Positions 21,390-31,872 of a stretch of 64,000 nt of DNA are shown here, piece by piece; position 1 is the stretch's first letter; the number at the start of each line of letters is the position of its first letter. A program made the position numbers and the translations under genes. Source of the DNA: Flavobacteriales bacterium (GTDB taxonomy: Bacteria; Bacteroidota; Bacteroidia; Flavobacteriales; Flavobacteriaceae). The notes under the pieces were generated by a model. The model did no database searches, had not been told where the DNA came from, and worked only from the letters and a program-made list of their open reading frames with translations. The stretch is from NCBI GenBank assembly GCA_024643405.1, contig JAHENA010000005.1, forward strand, positions 1-64,000, written 5' to 3'.

Positions 21390-21842
21390 TTATTTTTTTG
21401 CTTTTCTATGTCCATAGAAGTAGAGTGAATGATTATTGATTTCAATATCAAAAACTTCTTCTATTGTTTTTTTTATAGATTGTATTCTAGGATCACAGAA
21501 TTCAATTACTTCTCCTGTATCCGTAAGAATTACATGGTCATGTTGTCTGTCAAAATATGATTTTTCGTAATGTGCTTGATTTTGACCAAATTGATGTTTT
21601 CTAACAAGGCCACATTCTAACAGTAATTCAATGGTGTTATAAAGAGTTGCACGAGAAACGCGATACTTTTTGTTTTTCATGCTGAGATATAAAGATTCTA
21701 TATCAAAATGTTCTGTTTTATTATAAATTTCTTGAAGAATAGCATAGCGTTCAGGAGTTTTACGATGTCCATTACCTTCTAAAAAGGCCGTAAAGACATT
21801 CTTAACAATATCCTGATTTTTTGTATCCACTTTTACATTCAT
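21390..21842 (-). CDS. Fur-family transcriptional regulator
   Basis: [29 protein letters not shown]...[44 protein letters not shown]. Confidence 0.92.
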   Translation of the reverse strand: MNVKVDTKNQDIVKNVFTAFLEGNGHRKTPERYAILQEIYNKTEHFDIESLYLSMKNKKYRVSRATLYNTIELLLECGLVRKHQFGQNQAHYEKSYFDRQHDHVILTDTGEVIEFCDPRIQSIKKTIEEVFDIEINNHSLYFYGHRKAKK

Positions 21843-21865
21843 AATCTCAAGACAAATTTACACTT

Positions 21866-24085
21866 TTATACTCTATTCACTTTATCTATCCCATTAATTT
21901 TTTTAAGTTTTTCAATTAGTTTTTTAACAAGCGTATTGTTTTTTACAATAATATTTATTTTGCCTGTAAATAAACCATCGTCACTTTCAAAACTTAAACT
22001 TTTCATGTTGACGTGCATATTTGATGATATCTCCTGAGTAATTTCATTGACAAGACCCATGTGGTCAATTCCTGAAACTCTTATCTGAACTAAAAATTCT
22101 TGTTGGGTAGAATCAATCCATTTGGCAGACATGATTCTGTAAGCGTAATTAGATTGTAAACTCACAGCGTTCGGGCAGTTTTTTTTATGAACTTTGATAC
22201 CTTCTGTAACGGTTAAAAAACCAAAAACCTCATCACCTGGAATAGGATTGCAGCAATTGGCCAATTTATAATCTAATTTTTCTTCTTCTTTGCCAAAAAC
22301 AATGGAATCATAATTTGATGTGACTTCTTCTTTTTCTATATCTTCTTTCTTGATGTTAGCCTTTCTGGTAATTTTATTTTTAATAAAACTCATTAAGGCA
22401 TTACTTCTAGAGGAAGCATAATCCTTTAGCATGCTATTGTCAATAGTACCAATACCAACTCTATAAAATAGGTCTAAACTTGTTTTAAGTTTAAAATAGT
22501 TAACTAACTCATTAATACTTGCTTCATTTAAAGTGATTTTTAACTGCTTTAACTTTCTTCTTAAAATCTCTTTTCCTTCTTCACCAACTTTTTTTCTGTC
22601 TTCTTTTAATGCTGATTTAATTTTACTTCTGGCTCTTGCAGTTGTTGCATAGTCAAGCCAGTTAGCTGTTGGCTTGGCGGTGTCAGAAGTTAAAATATCG
22701 ACCTGGTCTCCGCTTTGCAATTCATGACTTAGAGGAACCAGTTTTCCATTTACTTTAGTCCCCCTAGTTTTCATTCCAACTTCAGAGTGAATATTAAAAG
22801 CAAAATCTAATGCTGTTGCTCCTTTTGGTAATGATTTCAGTTCCCCTTTAGGCGTAAAAACAAATATTTCTTTTGAATAGAGATTGAGTTTAAATTGCTC
22901 AACAAAATCAACGGCATTTATATCTGGATTTTCAAGAGCTTCTTGTAATCTATTAATCCAGTTTTCTAAATTGTCTTCTTTTTCTTCGTCCTGTTTATAT
23001 TTGTAATGAGCGGCATATCCTTTTTCAGCGATTTCATTCATGCGCTCACTTCGTATTTGTACCTCAACCCATCGGCCTTTTGGCCCCATCACAGTGATAT
23101 GCAGTGCTTCATAACCAGTAGATTTTGGTGAAGAAATCCAGTCTCGGAGTCTAATGGGGTTTGGTCTAAAATGATCCGTTACAATGGAATATATTTTCCA
23201 TGCAATAAATTTTTCGTTTTCCGGGTCACTTTTATAAATAATTCTAATGGCAAACTTATCATAAACCTCATCAAAGGAAACTCCTTGTTTCAACATTTTT
23301 CGTCGTATTGAAAAAATAGATTTAGGCCTGCCTTTTATAGTATATTTAAGATGCTCTTTGTCCAAAGAAAGTTTAATAACATGGCTAAACTCATTTATAT
23401 ATTGGTCTTGCTCTTCTTTACTTTCTTTAATTTTAAATAATATATCGTTATAAACTTCTGGTTCTGTATATTTTAAGCCTAAATCTTCAAGTTCTGTTTT
23501 TATATTATAGAGTCCGATTCTATGGGCTAATGGGGCATAAATATAGAGTGTTTCTGAGGCAATTTTGACTTGCTTATCTGGACGCATGGCATCCATGGTT
23601 TGCATATTATGCAGTCTGTCTGCAATTTTTATAATAATTACCCTAACATCATCATTAAGAGTAAGAAGCATTTTACGAAAATTTTCTGCTTGTAAAGAGG
23701 CATGCATATCTTGCTCCTTACTTAAAGAAGAAATTTTAGTTAATCCATCGACAATTTTAGCAACTGTTTTTCCAAAAAGGCGCTCAATATCTTCAATTGA
23801 GATGTCTTTATTATCTTCAACCACATCATGTAGTAATGCAGCAGCAATGGATGTTGCATCTAAGCCTATTTCTTGTGCAACAATTCTTGCAACGGCCAGA
23901 GGATGAAAAATATAGGCTTCCCCAGATTTTCTGCGTTGGTTTTTATGGCCATCAAGTGCCACATCAAAAGCACTTCGTATAAGTTTTTTATCCTCGTCTG
24001 TTAGTGTTCGGTAACTTACTTTTAATAACTCTTTGTAGGCTTTGGCAATGGCTGCATTTTCTTTTTCTATAGCTTCATCTGTCAT
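21866..24085 (-). CDS. RelA/SpoT-type (p)ppGpp synthetase/hydrolase
   Basis: HD domain FHPLAVARIV...AALLHDVVEDN; synthetase RPKSIFSIRRKMLKQGVSFDEVYDKFAIRII; TGS domain VFTPKGELKSLPKGATALDFAF; C-terminal ACT. Confidence 0.96.
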   Translation of the reverse strand: MTDEAIEKENAAIAKAYKELLKVSYRTLTDEDKKLIRSAFDVALDGHKNQRRKSGEAYIFHPLAVARIVAQEIGLDATSIAAALLHDVVEDNKDISIEDIERLFGKTVAKIVDGLTKISSLSKEQDMHASLQAENFRKMLLTLNDDVRVIIIKIADRLHNMQTMDAMRPDKQVKIASETLYIYAPLAHRIGLYNIKTELEDLGLKYTEPEVYNDILFKIKESKEEQDQYINEFSHVIKLSLDKEHLKYTIKGRPKSIFSIRRKMLKQGVSFDEVYDKFAIRIIYKSDPENEKFIAWKIYSIVTDHFRPNPIRLRDWISSPKSTGYEALHITVMGPKGRWVEVQIRSERMNEIAEKGYAAHYKYKQDEEKEDNLENWINRLQEALENPDINAVDFVEQFKLNLYSKEIFVFTPKGELKSLPKGATALDFAFNIHSEVGMKTRGTKVNGKLVPLSHELQSGDQVDILTSDTAKPTANWLDYATTARARSKIKSALKEDRKKVGEEGKEILRRKLKQLKITLNEASINELVNYFKLKTSLDLFYRVGIGTIDNSMLKDYASSRSNALMSFIKNKITRKANIKKEDIEKEEVTSNYDSIVFGKEEEKLDYKLANCCNPIPGDEVFGFLTVTEGIKVHKKNCPNAVSLQSNYAYRIMSAKWIDSTQQEFLVQIRVSGIDHMGLVNEITQEISSNMHVNMKSLSFESDDGLFTGKINIIVKNNTLVKKLIEKLKKINGIDKVNRV

Positions 24086-24155
24086 AAACTAAAAATAGCA
24101 TAAAGAATATTAACATACAACAGCTTTGTTGTTTTTAATTTCTCAAATAATATGT

Positions 24156-24728
24156 TCAAATATTTAAAAAATGGACCAGTAATTGAATGGCTTTACCTCG
24201 ATGGCTAATTTTATTTTTCTGGGTTAAATCCATTTCAGCAAAAGTCTCGTTAAATCCAATAGGTTTAAAAATAGGATCATACCCAAATCCTTTTTTTCCT
24301 TCTTTTGTTTCAGTAATGATTCCCTCACATACACCTTCAAAAGTATGTAGCTTATTGTTAATATGTAAGGCAATGACTGTTTTAAATTGTGCTTTTCTGT
24401 TTGTTTGATTTTTAAGACTTTCAAGTAATTTTTGCATATTATCATCAGCATTTCTTTGTTCTCCAGCATAACGCGCTGAATAAACACCTGGTTCTCCATT
24501 TAAAACAGTTACTTCAAGTCCGGTATCATCAGCAAAGCAATCATAACCGTAGTGCTTTTTTATATACTCTGCCTTTTGAATAGCGTTGCCCTTAATGGTG
24601 TTTCGTGTTTCTGGAATGTCTTCAAAACAGCCAATTTCTTTTAAACTCAGTAGTTTAATATTTTTAGGTATTAGGTTTTGTACCTCTTTAATTTTATTTT
24701 GATTGTTCGTAGCAAAAACGAGTTGCAT
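24156..24728 (-). CDS. rdgB: Non-canonical purine NTP pyrophosphatase (RdgB/HAM1)
   Basis: FATNNQNKIKEVQ; CFADDTGLEVTVLNGEPGVYSARYAG; GKKGFGYDPIF; SHRGKAI. Confidence 0.95.
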   Translation of the reverse strand: MQLVFATNNQNKIKEVQNLIPKNIKLLSLKEIGCFEDIPETRNTIKGNAIQKAEYIKKHYGYDCFADDTGLEVTVLNGEPGVYSARYAGEQRNADDNMQKLLESLKNQTNRKAQFKTVIALHINNKLHTFEGVCEGIITETKEGKKGFGYDPIFKPIGFNETFAEMDLTQKNKISHRGKAIQLLVHFLNI

Positions 24729-24867
24729 AAATAGTTTAATTTGAAAGTTTTTTATCGAATTTAAACAAAGCTAAAATTAAAATTGAGACGGTAATTTTAA
24801 ATGTTAAAAATCTCTCTAAAATTTATATATTGTCCTCTTAAAATTTAATCATATAATATCTTCTTAA

Positions 24868-27087
24868 ATGAAACAGATTCTAATCATTGTTTTTTCATTT
24901 TTTTTAACCTTTAACAGTTATTCTCAAAACCAGCCATGGCAAGGTAAATTTGAGCCCATTGATAATTTGATTAATCAACCAAATTCTTTTAGAGCTGCCA
25001 GTGGAGCACCAGGAAAGGATTACTGGCAACAACGTGCTAATTATAAAATTGATGTGGTTTTAGATGAAAAGAATAATACGATTAATGGTGAAGAAACAAT
25101 TACTTATTTTAATAATTCACCTGATGATTTAAGTTATTTATGGATTCAACTGGAACAGAATGTCAATAAAAAAGGCAGTGAAGATTTTGGTTCAGTAAAT
25201 AACGGTATCGCTGAAGGGATGAGTACACGTCAGATGCAGTTTCTTACAAGAGCTATTGATTTTCCGGCAGGATATACCATTAAATTTATTAAAGACGAAA
25301 ATGGAAATGCTATCAAATCATTGGTAAATAATACCATGATGAAAGTGCTTCTGAATCAGCCTTTAAAATCTGGTGAATCTTTAAGTTTTTCAATAGGATG
25401 GTCTTATCCAATTACAGACAGAAGTATGTTTTTATTGTCAAGAGAAGGCTATGAATATTTTCCAGAAGATGATAATACCGTTTATTTAATTGCACATTGG
25501 TTTCCTAGAATGGCAGTTTATAATGATACTGAAGGTTGGCAAAATCAACAGTTTAACCGGTTGGGAGAGTTTGCTCTTGAATTTGGTAATTATGAAGTAA
25601 ATATTTCTGTGCCAGAAGATCATATTATTGCCTCAACAGGTGAATTACAAAACAGCAGTGAAGTTTTGAGCAAAACAGAACTTAAACGAATAGAGGAAGC
25701 CAGAAAATCTTTTGATAAGCCTGTATTAATTGTTACAAAAGAAGAAGCCGAAGCTAATGAGAAGGAAAAATCAACCAAGCTAAAAACATGGAAATTTAAG
25801 GCATTTAATGTTAGAGATTTCTCATTTGCGTCTTCTCGCAAATTTATTTGGGATGCACAGGCCGTAAAATTTTCTGATCATAACACTTTAGCTATGTCTT
25901 TTTATCCTAAAGAAGGCTTGCCTGTATGGCAGGAAGAATCTACAAAAGCAGTAGTTAATGCTTTGCAGGTGTATTCAGAGTCCACTTTTGAATATCCTTA
26001 TCCAGTGGCTATCTCTGTGAATACCTCAAATATTGGAATGGAATTTCCAATGATTAGTTTTAATGGAGGTCGTCCTGTTAATGGAAAAATGAGCGAAGGT
26101 GCTAAGCAAGGTATGATTGGAACCATTGTACACGAAGTTGGGCATAACTGGTTTCCAATGATTATCAGTTCTGATGAGCGCAAATGGATGTGGATGGATG
26201 AAGGTTTGAATACTTTTATTCATCAAAGAACCATAGCAGAACGTTATCCTCATTTTAATAGTGTCACACCGAAAATGATAGTACCATTTATGAGTGGTGA
26301 TAAAAGTATTATGAGACCTATTATGACGACTTCAGACAACGAATTATTCAGTCAATTTGGAGCAAATTTTTATTTAAAACCGACTGTAGGGCTGCAAATG
26401 TTAAGAAACTCCATAGTGGGAAAAGAACTTTTTGATCAGGCATTTAAAGAATATTGTAACAGATGGAAATACAAGCACCCTAATCCGGCTGATTTGTTCA
26501 GAACCCTTGAAGATGCCACAGCTGTAGATTTAGACTGGTTTTTTAAAGGATGGTTTTTTACTACGGATGAAGTAAACATGGAATTATCTGACGTGAAATG
26601 GTTTAAAGTTTATGAAGAATCTTTGAATATTGAAGATCAAAATAAGAATGTAAAAATGAAAATTGAAGGTGAAAATTCTGGTGGTAAATCTGAAGATTTT
26701 TCAAGTGGGCCTGAAGTAATAACAATGACCTCAACTTCAGACCAAGATTATGGTCAATTTTTATCAAGGCTTGATGAACCTGTGATTCGCAAGCAATTGT
26801 CGGGAAAGAATATTTATGAAGTGACTATAAAAAATGTAGGTGGTTTAGTCATGCCAGTAACGATTGAATGGATTTTTAAAGATGGAAGTACTGAAATTGA
26901 CAAGTTACCGGCTGAAATTTGGCGTCTAAATGAATATGAAATTAAGAAGACGTTTGTGAAAGACAAAGAGGTCACTCAAGTTAATTTAGATCCTAATTTT
27001 GAATTTGCTGATACGGACATGAATAATAACACTTTTCCTAAAAAGGAGGCACAATCTGATTTTGATAAGTTTAAAGGTAATAATTAA
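24868..27087 (+). CDS. M1-family zinc metallopeptidase
   Basis: Signal peptide; HEVGHNWFPMIISSDERKWMWMDEGLNTF (HExxH...E). Confidence 0.94.
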   Translation: MKQILIIVFSFFLTFNSYSQNQPWQGKFEPIDNLINQPNSFRAASGAPGKDYWQQRANYKIDVVLDEKNNTINGEETITYFNNSPDDLSYLWIQLEQNVNKKGSEDFGSVNNGIAEGMSTRQMQFLTRAIDFPAGYTIKFIKDENGNAIKSLVNNTMMKVLLNQPLKSGESLSFSIGWSYPITDRSMFLLSREGYEYFPEDDNTVYLIAHWFPRMAVYNDTEGWQNQQFNRLGEFALEFGNYEVNISVPEDHIIASTGELQNSSEVLSKTELKRIEEARKSFDKPVLIVTKEEAEANEKEKSTKLKTWKFKAFNVRDFSFASSRKFIWDAQAVKFSDHNTLAMSFYPKEGLPVWQEESTKAVVNALQVYSESTFEYPYPVAISVNTSNIGMEFPMISFNGGRPVNGKMSEGAKQGMIGTIVHEVGHNWFPMIISSDERKWMWMDEGLNTFIHQRTIAERYPHFNSVTPKMIVPFMSGDKSIMRPIMTTSDNELFSQFGANFYLKPTVGLQMLRNSIVGKELFDQAFKEYCNRWKYKHPNPADLFRTLEDATAVDLDWFFKGWFFTTDEVNMELSDVKWFKVYEESLNIEDQNKNVKMKIEGENSGGKSEDFSSGPEVITMTSTSDQDYGQFLSRLDEPVIRKQLSGKNIYEVTIKNVGGLVMPVTIEWIFKDGSTEIDKLPAEIWRLNEYEIKKTFVKDKEVTQVNLDPNFEFADTDMNNNTFPKKEAQSDFDKFKGNN

Positions 27088-27132
27088 TAGACATCTAATA
27101 TACCAGTCGTTTTAAAATCAACCAACCAAAAG

Positions 27133-28773
27133 ATGCAGAAATTTAATTCACCTTTAGAAGCATTTTTATATTGGGAAACTAATACACCAAACAAGGTTTT
27201 TCTAAGGCAACCAATTCAGGGTAAAATAAAAGAATACACATTTGCCCAAGCAGGATTAGAGGCCCGAAAGATAGGGGCTCACTTAAAGTCTTTAAATTTA
27301 CCGGAGCAATCTCACATCGCTTTAATTTCAAAAAATTGTGCGCATTGGGTACTTGCAGATATAGCTATTATGATGGCTGATTTTATATCCATACCCATTT
27401 ATCCGACATTAAATGCTGATAGTATTCATCAAATATTAATACACAGCGAATCAAAGGCCATTATTATTGGTAAGTTAGATGATTTTGAATCTCAAAAAAG
27501 CGGCATACCAGATATTCATAATATTAGCATTGGGTTATATAATCAAGCGACTGGGATACTTTGGGAAAATATTATATCAAAAGAACCGGCTTTAGTCAAT
27601 TTAAACCTTCCTAAAAAAGAAAAGCTGCATACTATTATTTATACTTCAGGAACTACAGGGGTACCAAAAGGAGTGATGCACAGTGCTGGCAGTTTTATGG
27701 AGAGTTCCAATACGTTAAATAGGCATTTTGAATTACCAAAAAACTTAAAATTATTTTCTTATTTACCATTGGCGCATGTTGCAGAACGTGTATTGGTCAA
27801 TGCCGGTTTCGTTTTAGGCGGTAATATTACATTTGCAGAATCATTGGATACTTTTGCTAAGGAACTGGAGGCAACACAACCACATCTTTTTTTCGCTGTA
27901 CCAAGAATCTGGACCAAGTTTAGAGAAAAAATTTTAGAATCCATACCTCAAAAAAAGTTAAGTATTCTTTTAAATATTCCTGTTGTTAACACATTCGTTA
28001 AAAGAAAACTCAAACAGAAATTGGGCCTATCTGAAGCTGTTTTTATTGCATCAGCAGCGGCTCCCATAGCTTCAAGTTTAGTAAAGTGGTATCAAAAGAT
28101 CGATATTAAAATTTTGCAGGGTTACGGGATGACTGAAGATTGCTGTGTTTCACATTTTAATACCCACGAATACAATAAAATAGGTACGGTAGGTAAAACA
28201 CTTCATGGTGTAAAAGTTAAATTGTCAGAAGAAAGTGAAATATGTGTTAAGAACAACTGTTTAATGCTGGGGTATTTTAAGAACCCTGAAGAAACCGCAA
28301 AAGTTTTTGATGCAGAAGGCTATTTAAAAACAGGGGACAAGGGTGAATTTGATCATGATGGATTTTTAACCATAACGGGCCGAGTAAAGGATCAGTTTAA
28401 AACAGATAAAGGGAAATATATTTCTCCATCTCATATAGAATTATTACTATCTCATAATACCGACCTTGAACAGATTTGTATTGTGGGCACGGGTATTCCT
28501 CAGCCTATAGCATTAATTACCTTGTCTGAACTTGGAAAATCTAAATCTAAAAGAGACCTATCTCAAAGTTTGTTGGAATCAATAAAAAGTATCAATCCTA
28601 CATTAGAAAAGCATGAACGATTGGAAAAAGTTGTGATTATGAAAGAAGACTGGACCGTCGCAAATGGCCTAGCTACACCTAGTTTAAAAGTGAAACGCAA
28701 CAATATTGAGAAAATTCATCAAGATTATTATAAGTCTTGGTTTGAAATGAAAGACTTTGTAATTTTTGAATAA
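27133..28773 (+). CDS. AMP-binding acyl-CoA synthetase/ligase
   Basis: IIYTSGTTGVPKGVMHS; ILQGYGMTEDCCVSHFN; YLKTGDKGEFDHDGFLTITGRVKDQFKTDKGKYISP. Confidence 0.94.
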   Translation: MQKFNSPLEAFLYWETNTPNKVFLRQPIQGKIKEYTFAQAGLEARKIGAHLKSLNLPEQSHIALISKNCAHWVLADIAIMMADFISIPIYPTLNADSIHQILIHSESKAIIIGKLDDFESQKSGIPDIHNISIGLYNQATGILWENIISKEPALVNLNLPKKEKLHTIIYTSGTTGVPKGVMHSAGSFMESSNTLNRHFELPKNLKLFSYLPLAHVAERVLVNAGFVLGGNITFAESLDTFAKELEATQPHLFFAVPRIWTKFREKILESIPQKKLSILLNIPVVNTFVKRKLKQKLGLSEAVFIASAAAPIASSLVKWYQKIDIKILQGYGMTEDCCVSHFNTHEYNKIGTVGKTLHGVKVKLSEESEICVKNNCLMLGYFKNPEETAKVFDAEGYLKTGDKGEFDHDGFLTITGRVKDQFKTDKGKYISPSHIELLLSHNTDLEQICIVGTGIPQPIALITLSELGKSKSKRDLSQSLLESIKSINPTLEKHERLEKVVIMKEDWTVANGLATPSLKVKRNNIEKIHQDYYKSWFEMKDFVIFE

Positions 28774-28783
28774 AACAAACAAA

Positions 28784-29338
28784 ATGAGACTACTTTGCAT
28801 AGGAGATAGTTTAACATTTGGGTATGAAACGGACGCTTCAAAAAAATGGACAAGTTTACTTGAGAAGGAATTAAACTTAGAAGTCATTAATTTTGGTGTC
28901 AACGGTGATACTACAACAGGAATGTTAAGCAGATTGACCAATGCCATTAAAGAGTTTAAGCCAACATATTGTTTGATTTTTGGGGGCACCAATGATTTAT
29001 GGTTTGGATTAAAAAATGAATTCATCATGTCCAATATATATGCTATGTATAAGCAAGCAATACATTTCAATGTGTTTCCAATAGTAGGTATTCCAACACC
29101 ATGTTTTGATATTGAAGAACTTAATGTTATTGGAGAAAACTATTCAGAAAGAATATATAAATTTCAATGCAGTTTAATTGAATTTTGTTCTAACAAGGAA
29201 ATGGCATCTATTAATTTTAATGAAAGTATTTTGCGGGAATATTTTATGCAAGATGGTATTCATTATAATGATAAAGGGCACATGTTCATTAAGAATCAAT
29301 TAAAAGAAAAACTTCAAAACCTATTGAAGAATATTTAA
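28784..29338 (+). CDS. SGNH/GDSL-family hydrolase
   Basis: CIGDSLTFGYET; NGDTTTGM; GGTNDLWFG; DGIHYNDKGH. ATG at 28784 preferred to the TTG at 28766. Confidence 0.92.
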   Translation: MRLLCIGDSLTFGYETDASKKWTSLLEKELNLEVINFGVNGDTTTGMLSRLTNAIKEFKPTYCLIFGGTNDLWFGLKNEFIMSNIYAMYKQAIHFNVFPIVGIPTPCFDIEELNVIGENYSERIYKFQCSLIEFCSNKEMASINFNESILREYFMQDGIHYNDKGHMFIKNQLKEKLQNLLKNI

Positions 29339-29375
29339 ATTTTAAATATTTGAAAAGAATAAACAAATCAAGTCA

Positions 29376-29849
29376 TTATTTGTGATGATAGGGTTCATTC
29401 TTTAATATGGTGAAACCTCTGTAAAGTTGCTCAATTATAAAGAGTCTAACCATTTGATGGGAAAAGGTCATTTTTGATAGTGATAATTTCCCCATTGCTT
29501 GTTTGTAAACATCATCAGAAAATCCAAAAGGACCACCAATGACAAAAACCAATTGTTTTATCCCTGAATTCATGTGTTTTTGTAAATAGTTAGAAAAAGC
29601 AATAGAATCTAATTGTTTACCATTTTCATCCAATAAAATAAGGACATCATTAGCAGTTAAGGCACTTAATATAAGCTCGCCTTCTTTTTGTTTTTGTTGC
29701 TCTTCGCTTAAATTTTTTACTTTCTTTAAATCTGGAATGATTTCAAAATAAAATTTGATATAAAAATTTAAACGTTTTTGATACACTTCAATTAATGATT
29801 GAAGCTCTCTCTGGTCTGTTTTGCCAATGGCGATAAGTTTTATTGTCAT
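29376..29849 (-). CDS. rlmH: 23S rRNA (pseudouridine1915-N3)-methyltransferase RlmH
   Basis: LDENGKQLDS; FVIGGPFGFSDDVYKQA; LSKMTFSHQMVRLFIIEQLYRGFTILKNEPYHHK. Confidence 0.97.
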   Translation of the reverse strand: MTIKLIAIGKTDQRELQSLIEVYQKRLNFYIKFYFEIIPDLKKVKNLSEEQQKQKEGELILSALTANDVLILLDENGKQLDSIAFSNYLQKHMNSGIKQLVFVIGGPFGFSDDVYKQAMGKLSLSKMTFSHQMVRLFIIEQLYRGFTILKNEPYHHK

Positions 29850-29974
29850 AAAACAAAATTACTATTTGAAAATTATGAATTACTTAATTAAAGCAGAATA
29901 ATTTGTAAAATTCATAATTTGAAAATCTATTAAAGACAATCAATTTCTTATTTTAGCAGTAAATTTTAAATCGA

Positions 29975-30835
29975 ATGATTACTAAAGAACAATTTGACAA
30001 AGAAATTGACATTATTATTTCTAATGCCATCAGAGAAGATGTTGGTGATGGAGATCATAGTTCAATAGCTTGTATTCCAGACGGTGTAAGAGGAAAGGCA
30101 AAGCTCTTGGTTAAAGATAAAGGTGTTATTGCAGGTGTTGCTTTTGCAAAAAAAGTGTTCGCTTATGTTGATAAAAGTTTAAAAATTGAAATTTTAATAG
30201 AAGACGGTTCTGAAGTGTCTTTTGGTGACATCGTTTTGTATGTTGAGGGTTCTCCTAAATCTATTTTAATGGCAGAGCGTACGGTTTTAAATGCGATGCA
30301 ACGTATGAGTGCCATTGCAACTAAAACCAGAATGTTTGTTGATTTATTGAAGGGAACGAGAACTAGAATTTTAGATACAAGAAAAACGACTCCTGGAATT
30401 CGTGCTTTAGAAAAATGGGCAGTTAAAATTGGTGGTGGAGAAAATCACCGGTTTGCTTTATATGATATGATTATGCTAAAAGATAATCACATTGATTTTG
30501 CAGGCGGAATTACTAAGGCGATTGATATGGCAAAACAGTATTTAAAGGATACTGATAGAGATTTAAATATAATGGTAGAGGCGAGAGATTTAATTGAGGT
30601 TAAAGAAATTCTCCAAAGTGAAGGTGTTTACAGAATTTTATTAGATAATTTTGATTATGAAGACACTAAAAAAGCAGTTAAATTAATCGGAAATAAGTGT
30701 CTTACTGAATCATCTGGCAATATTAACGAAGAAACCATAAGACATTATGCGGAGTCAGGTGTGAATTATATTTCTTGTGGCGCCTTGACGCACTCAGTTT
30801 ATAATATGGATTTAAGTCTTAAAGCAATCAAATAG
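29975..30835 (+). CDS. nadC: Nicotinate-nucleotide diphosphorylase (carboxylating)
   Basis: REDVGDGDHSS; ERTVLNAMQRMSAIAT; ILDTRKTTPGIRALEKWAVKIGGGENHRFALYDMIMLKDNH. Confidence 0.97.
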   Translation: MITKEQFDKEIDIIISNAIREDVGDGDHSSIACIPDGVRGKAKLLVKDKGVIAGVAFAKKVFAYVDKSLKIEILIEDGSEVSFGDIVLYVEGSPKSILMAERTVLNAMQRMSAIATKTRMFVDLLKGTRTRILDTRKTTPGIRALEKWAVKIGGGENHRFALYDMIMLKDNHIDFAGGITKAIDMAKQYLKDTDRDLNIMVEARDLIEVKEILQSEGVYRILLDNFDYEDTKKAVKLIGNKCLTESSGNINEETIRHYAESGVNYISCGALTHSVYNMDLSLKAIK

Positions 30836-30927
30836 TTCTATCAATTAGTTTTTGAATTTGTTAAAATAGAAGGTATATAAGTTTTTTAATTTAATAACTT
30901 TACATAAAATAACAGATACAATTATTA

Positions 30928-31869
30928 ATGACAAAACCAATAGAAAAAAAGCTTTCTAAAATACCAGTAGTCAATATTTTATTGAAGTTTTTGAAGAGAC
31001 TAAAACTTCCCGGTCTTGAAGGACTTTCTTTTTATGATTTATTAGAATTATATGTTATTGGAATCGTCAGAGGCGCTCTAACTACTAGAGCCAGTGCAAT
31101 TGCCTTTAGTTTTTTTATGGCTTTATTTCCATTTCTGTTATTTGTTTTAATTGTGATTCCTTATGTACCTATTGACGATTTTAAAATTGAATTTTTACAT
31201 TTTTTAGATTCGTTTCTACCACCTAATACATCAGAATTTTTCTTTCAAAATATATTTGAAAATATAGATCAGTCCCAACGTGGTGGTTTAGTGTCTACCG
31301 TTTTTTTATTATCTATTATTCTCATGGGGAATGGTGTGAATGCCGTGTTTTCTGGTTTTACAAATTCGTACCATGAGCAGTTGGGTAGAAATGCATTAAG
31401 ACAGTATTTATATGCTTTAAGTGTTTCTCTAATTTTAGCATTTCTCCTTATTTTTACTATTGTAGTTTTAGGGTATTTTCAAATTTATGTAGTTCAAAAA
31501 GTATTAGACGTTTTGGGAAGTCAAGGCTATCAAGTGGAGTCTCAAACCGTGTTTTGGTTTGATGTTGCAAAATATGTATTCTTCATTATTATGGTTTATT
31601 TAGCGACAGCCACCTTATATTATTTTGGAACAAAGGAAGGGAAATATTCTAATTTCTTTTCTATTGGCGCTTTATTAACAACCTTCCTAATCATTGTAAC
31701 CTCCTATCTTTTTGGGCTTTATATTGAGAATTTTGGCCAATTCAATAAGTTATATGGTTCTATAGGAGCGCTATTAATATTAATGTTTTATTTGTGGTTA
31801 AATGCTAATATTCTGTTATTGGGTTATGAGTTGAATGCTTCCTTGAATAATTTACGTAAAAGATTTTAG
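30928..31869 (+). CDS. YihY/virulence factor BrkB family membrane protein
   Basis: TTRASAIAFSFFMALFPFLLF; YGSIGALLILMFYLWLNANILLLGYELNA. Confidence 0.93.
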   Translation: MTKPIEKKLSKIPVVNILLKFLKRLKLPGLEGLSFYDLLELYVIGIVRGALTTRASAIAFSFFMALFPFLLFVLIVIPYVPIDDFKIEFLHFLDSFLPPNTSEFFFQNIFENIDQSQRGGLVSTVFLLSIILMGNGVNAVFSGFTNSYHEQLGRNALRQYLYALSVSLILAFLLIFTIVVLGYFQIYVVQKVLDVLGSQGYQVESQTVFWFDVAKYVFFIIMVYLATATLYYFGTKEGKYSNFFSIGALLTTFLIIVTSYLFGLYIENFGQFNKLYGSIGALLILMFYLWLNANILLLGYELNASLNNLRKRF

Positions 31870-31872
31870 GTG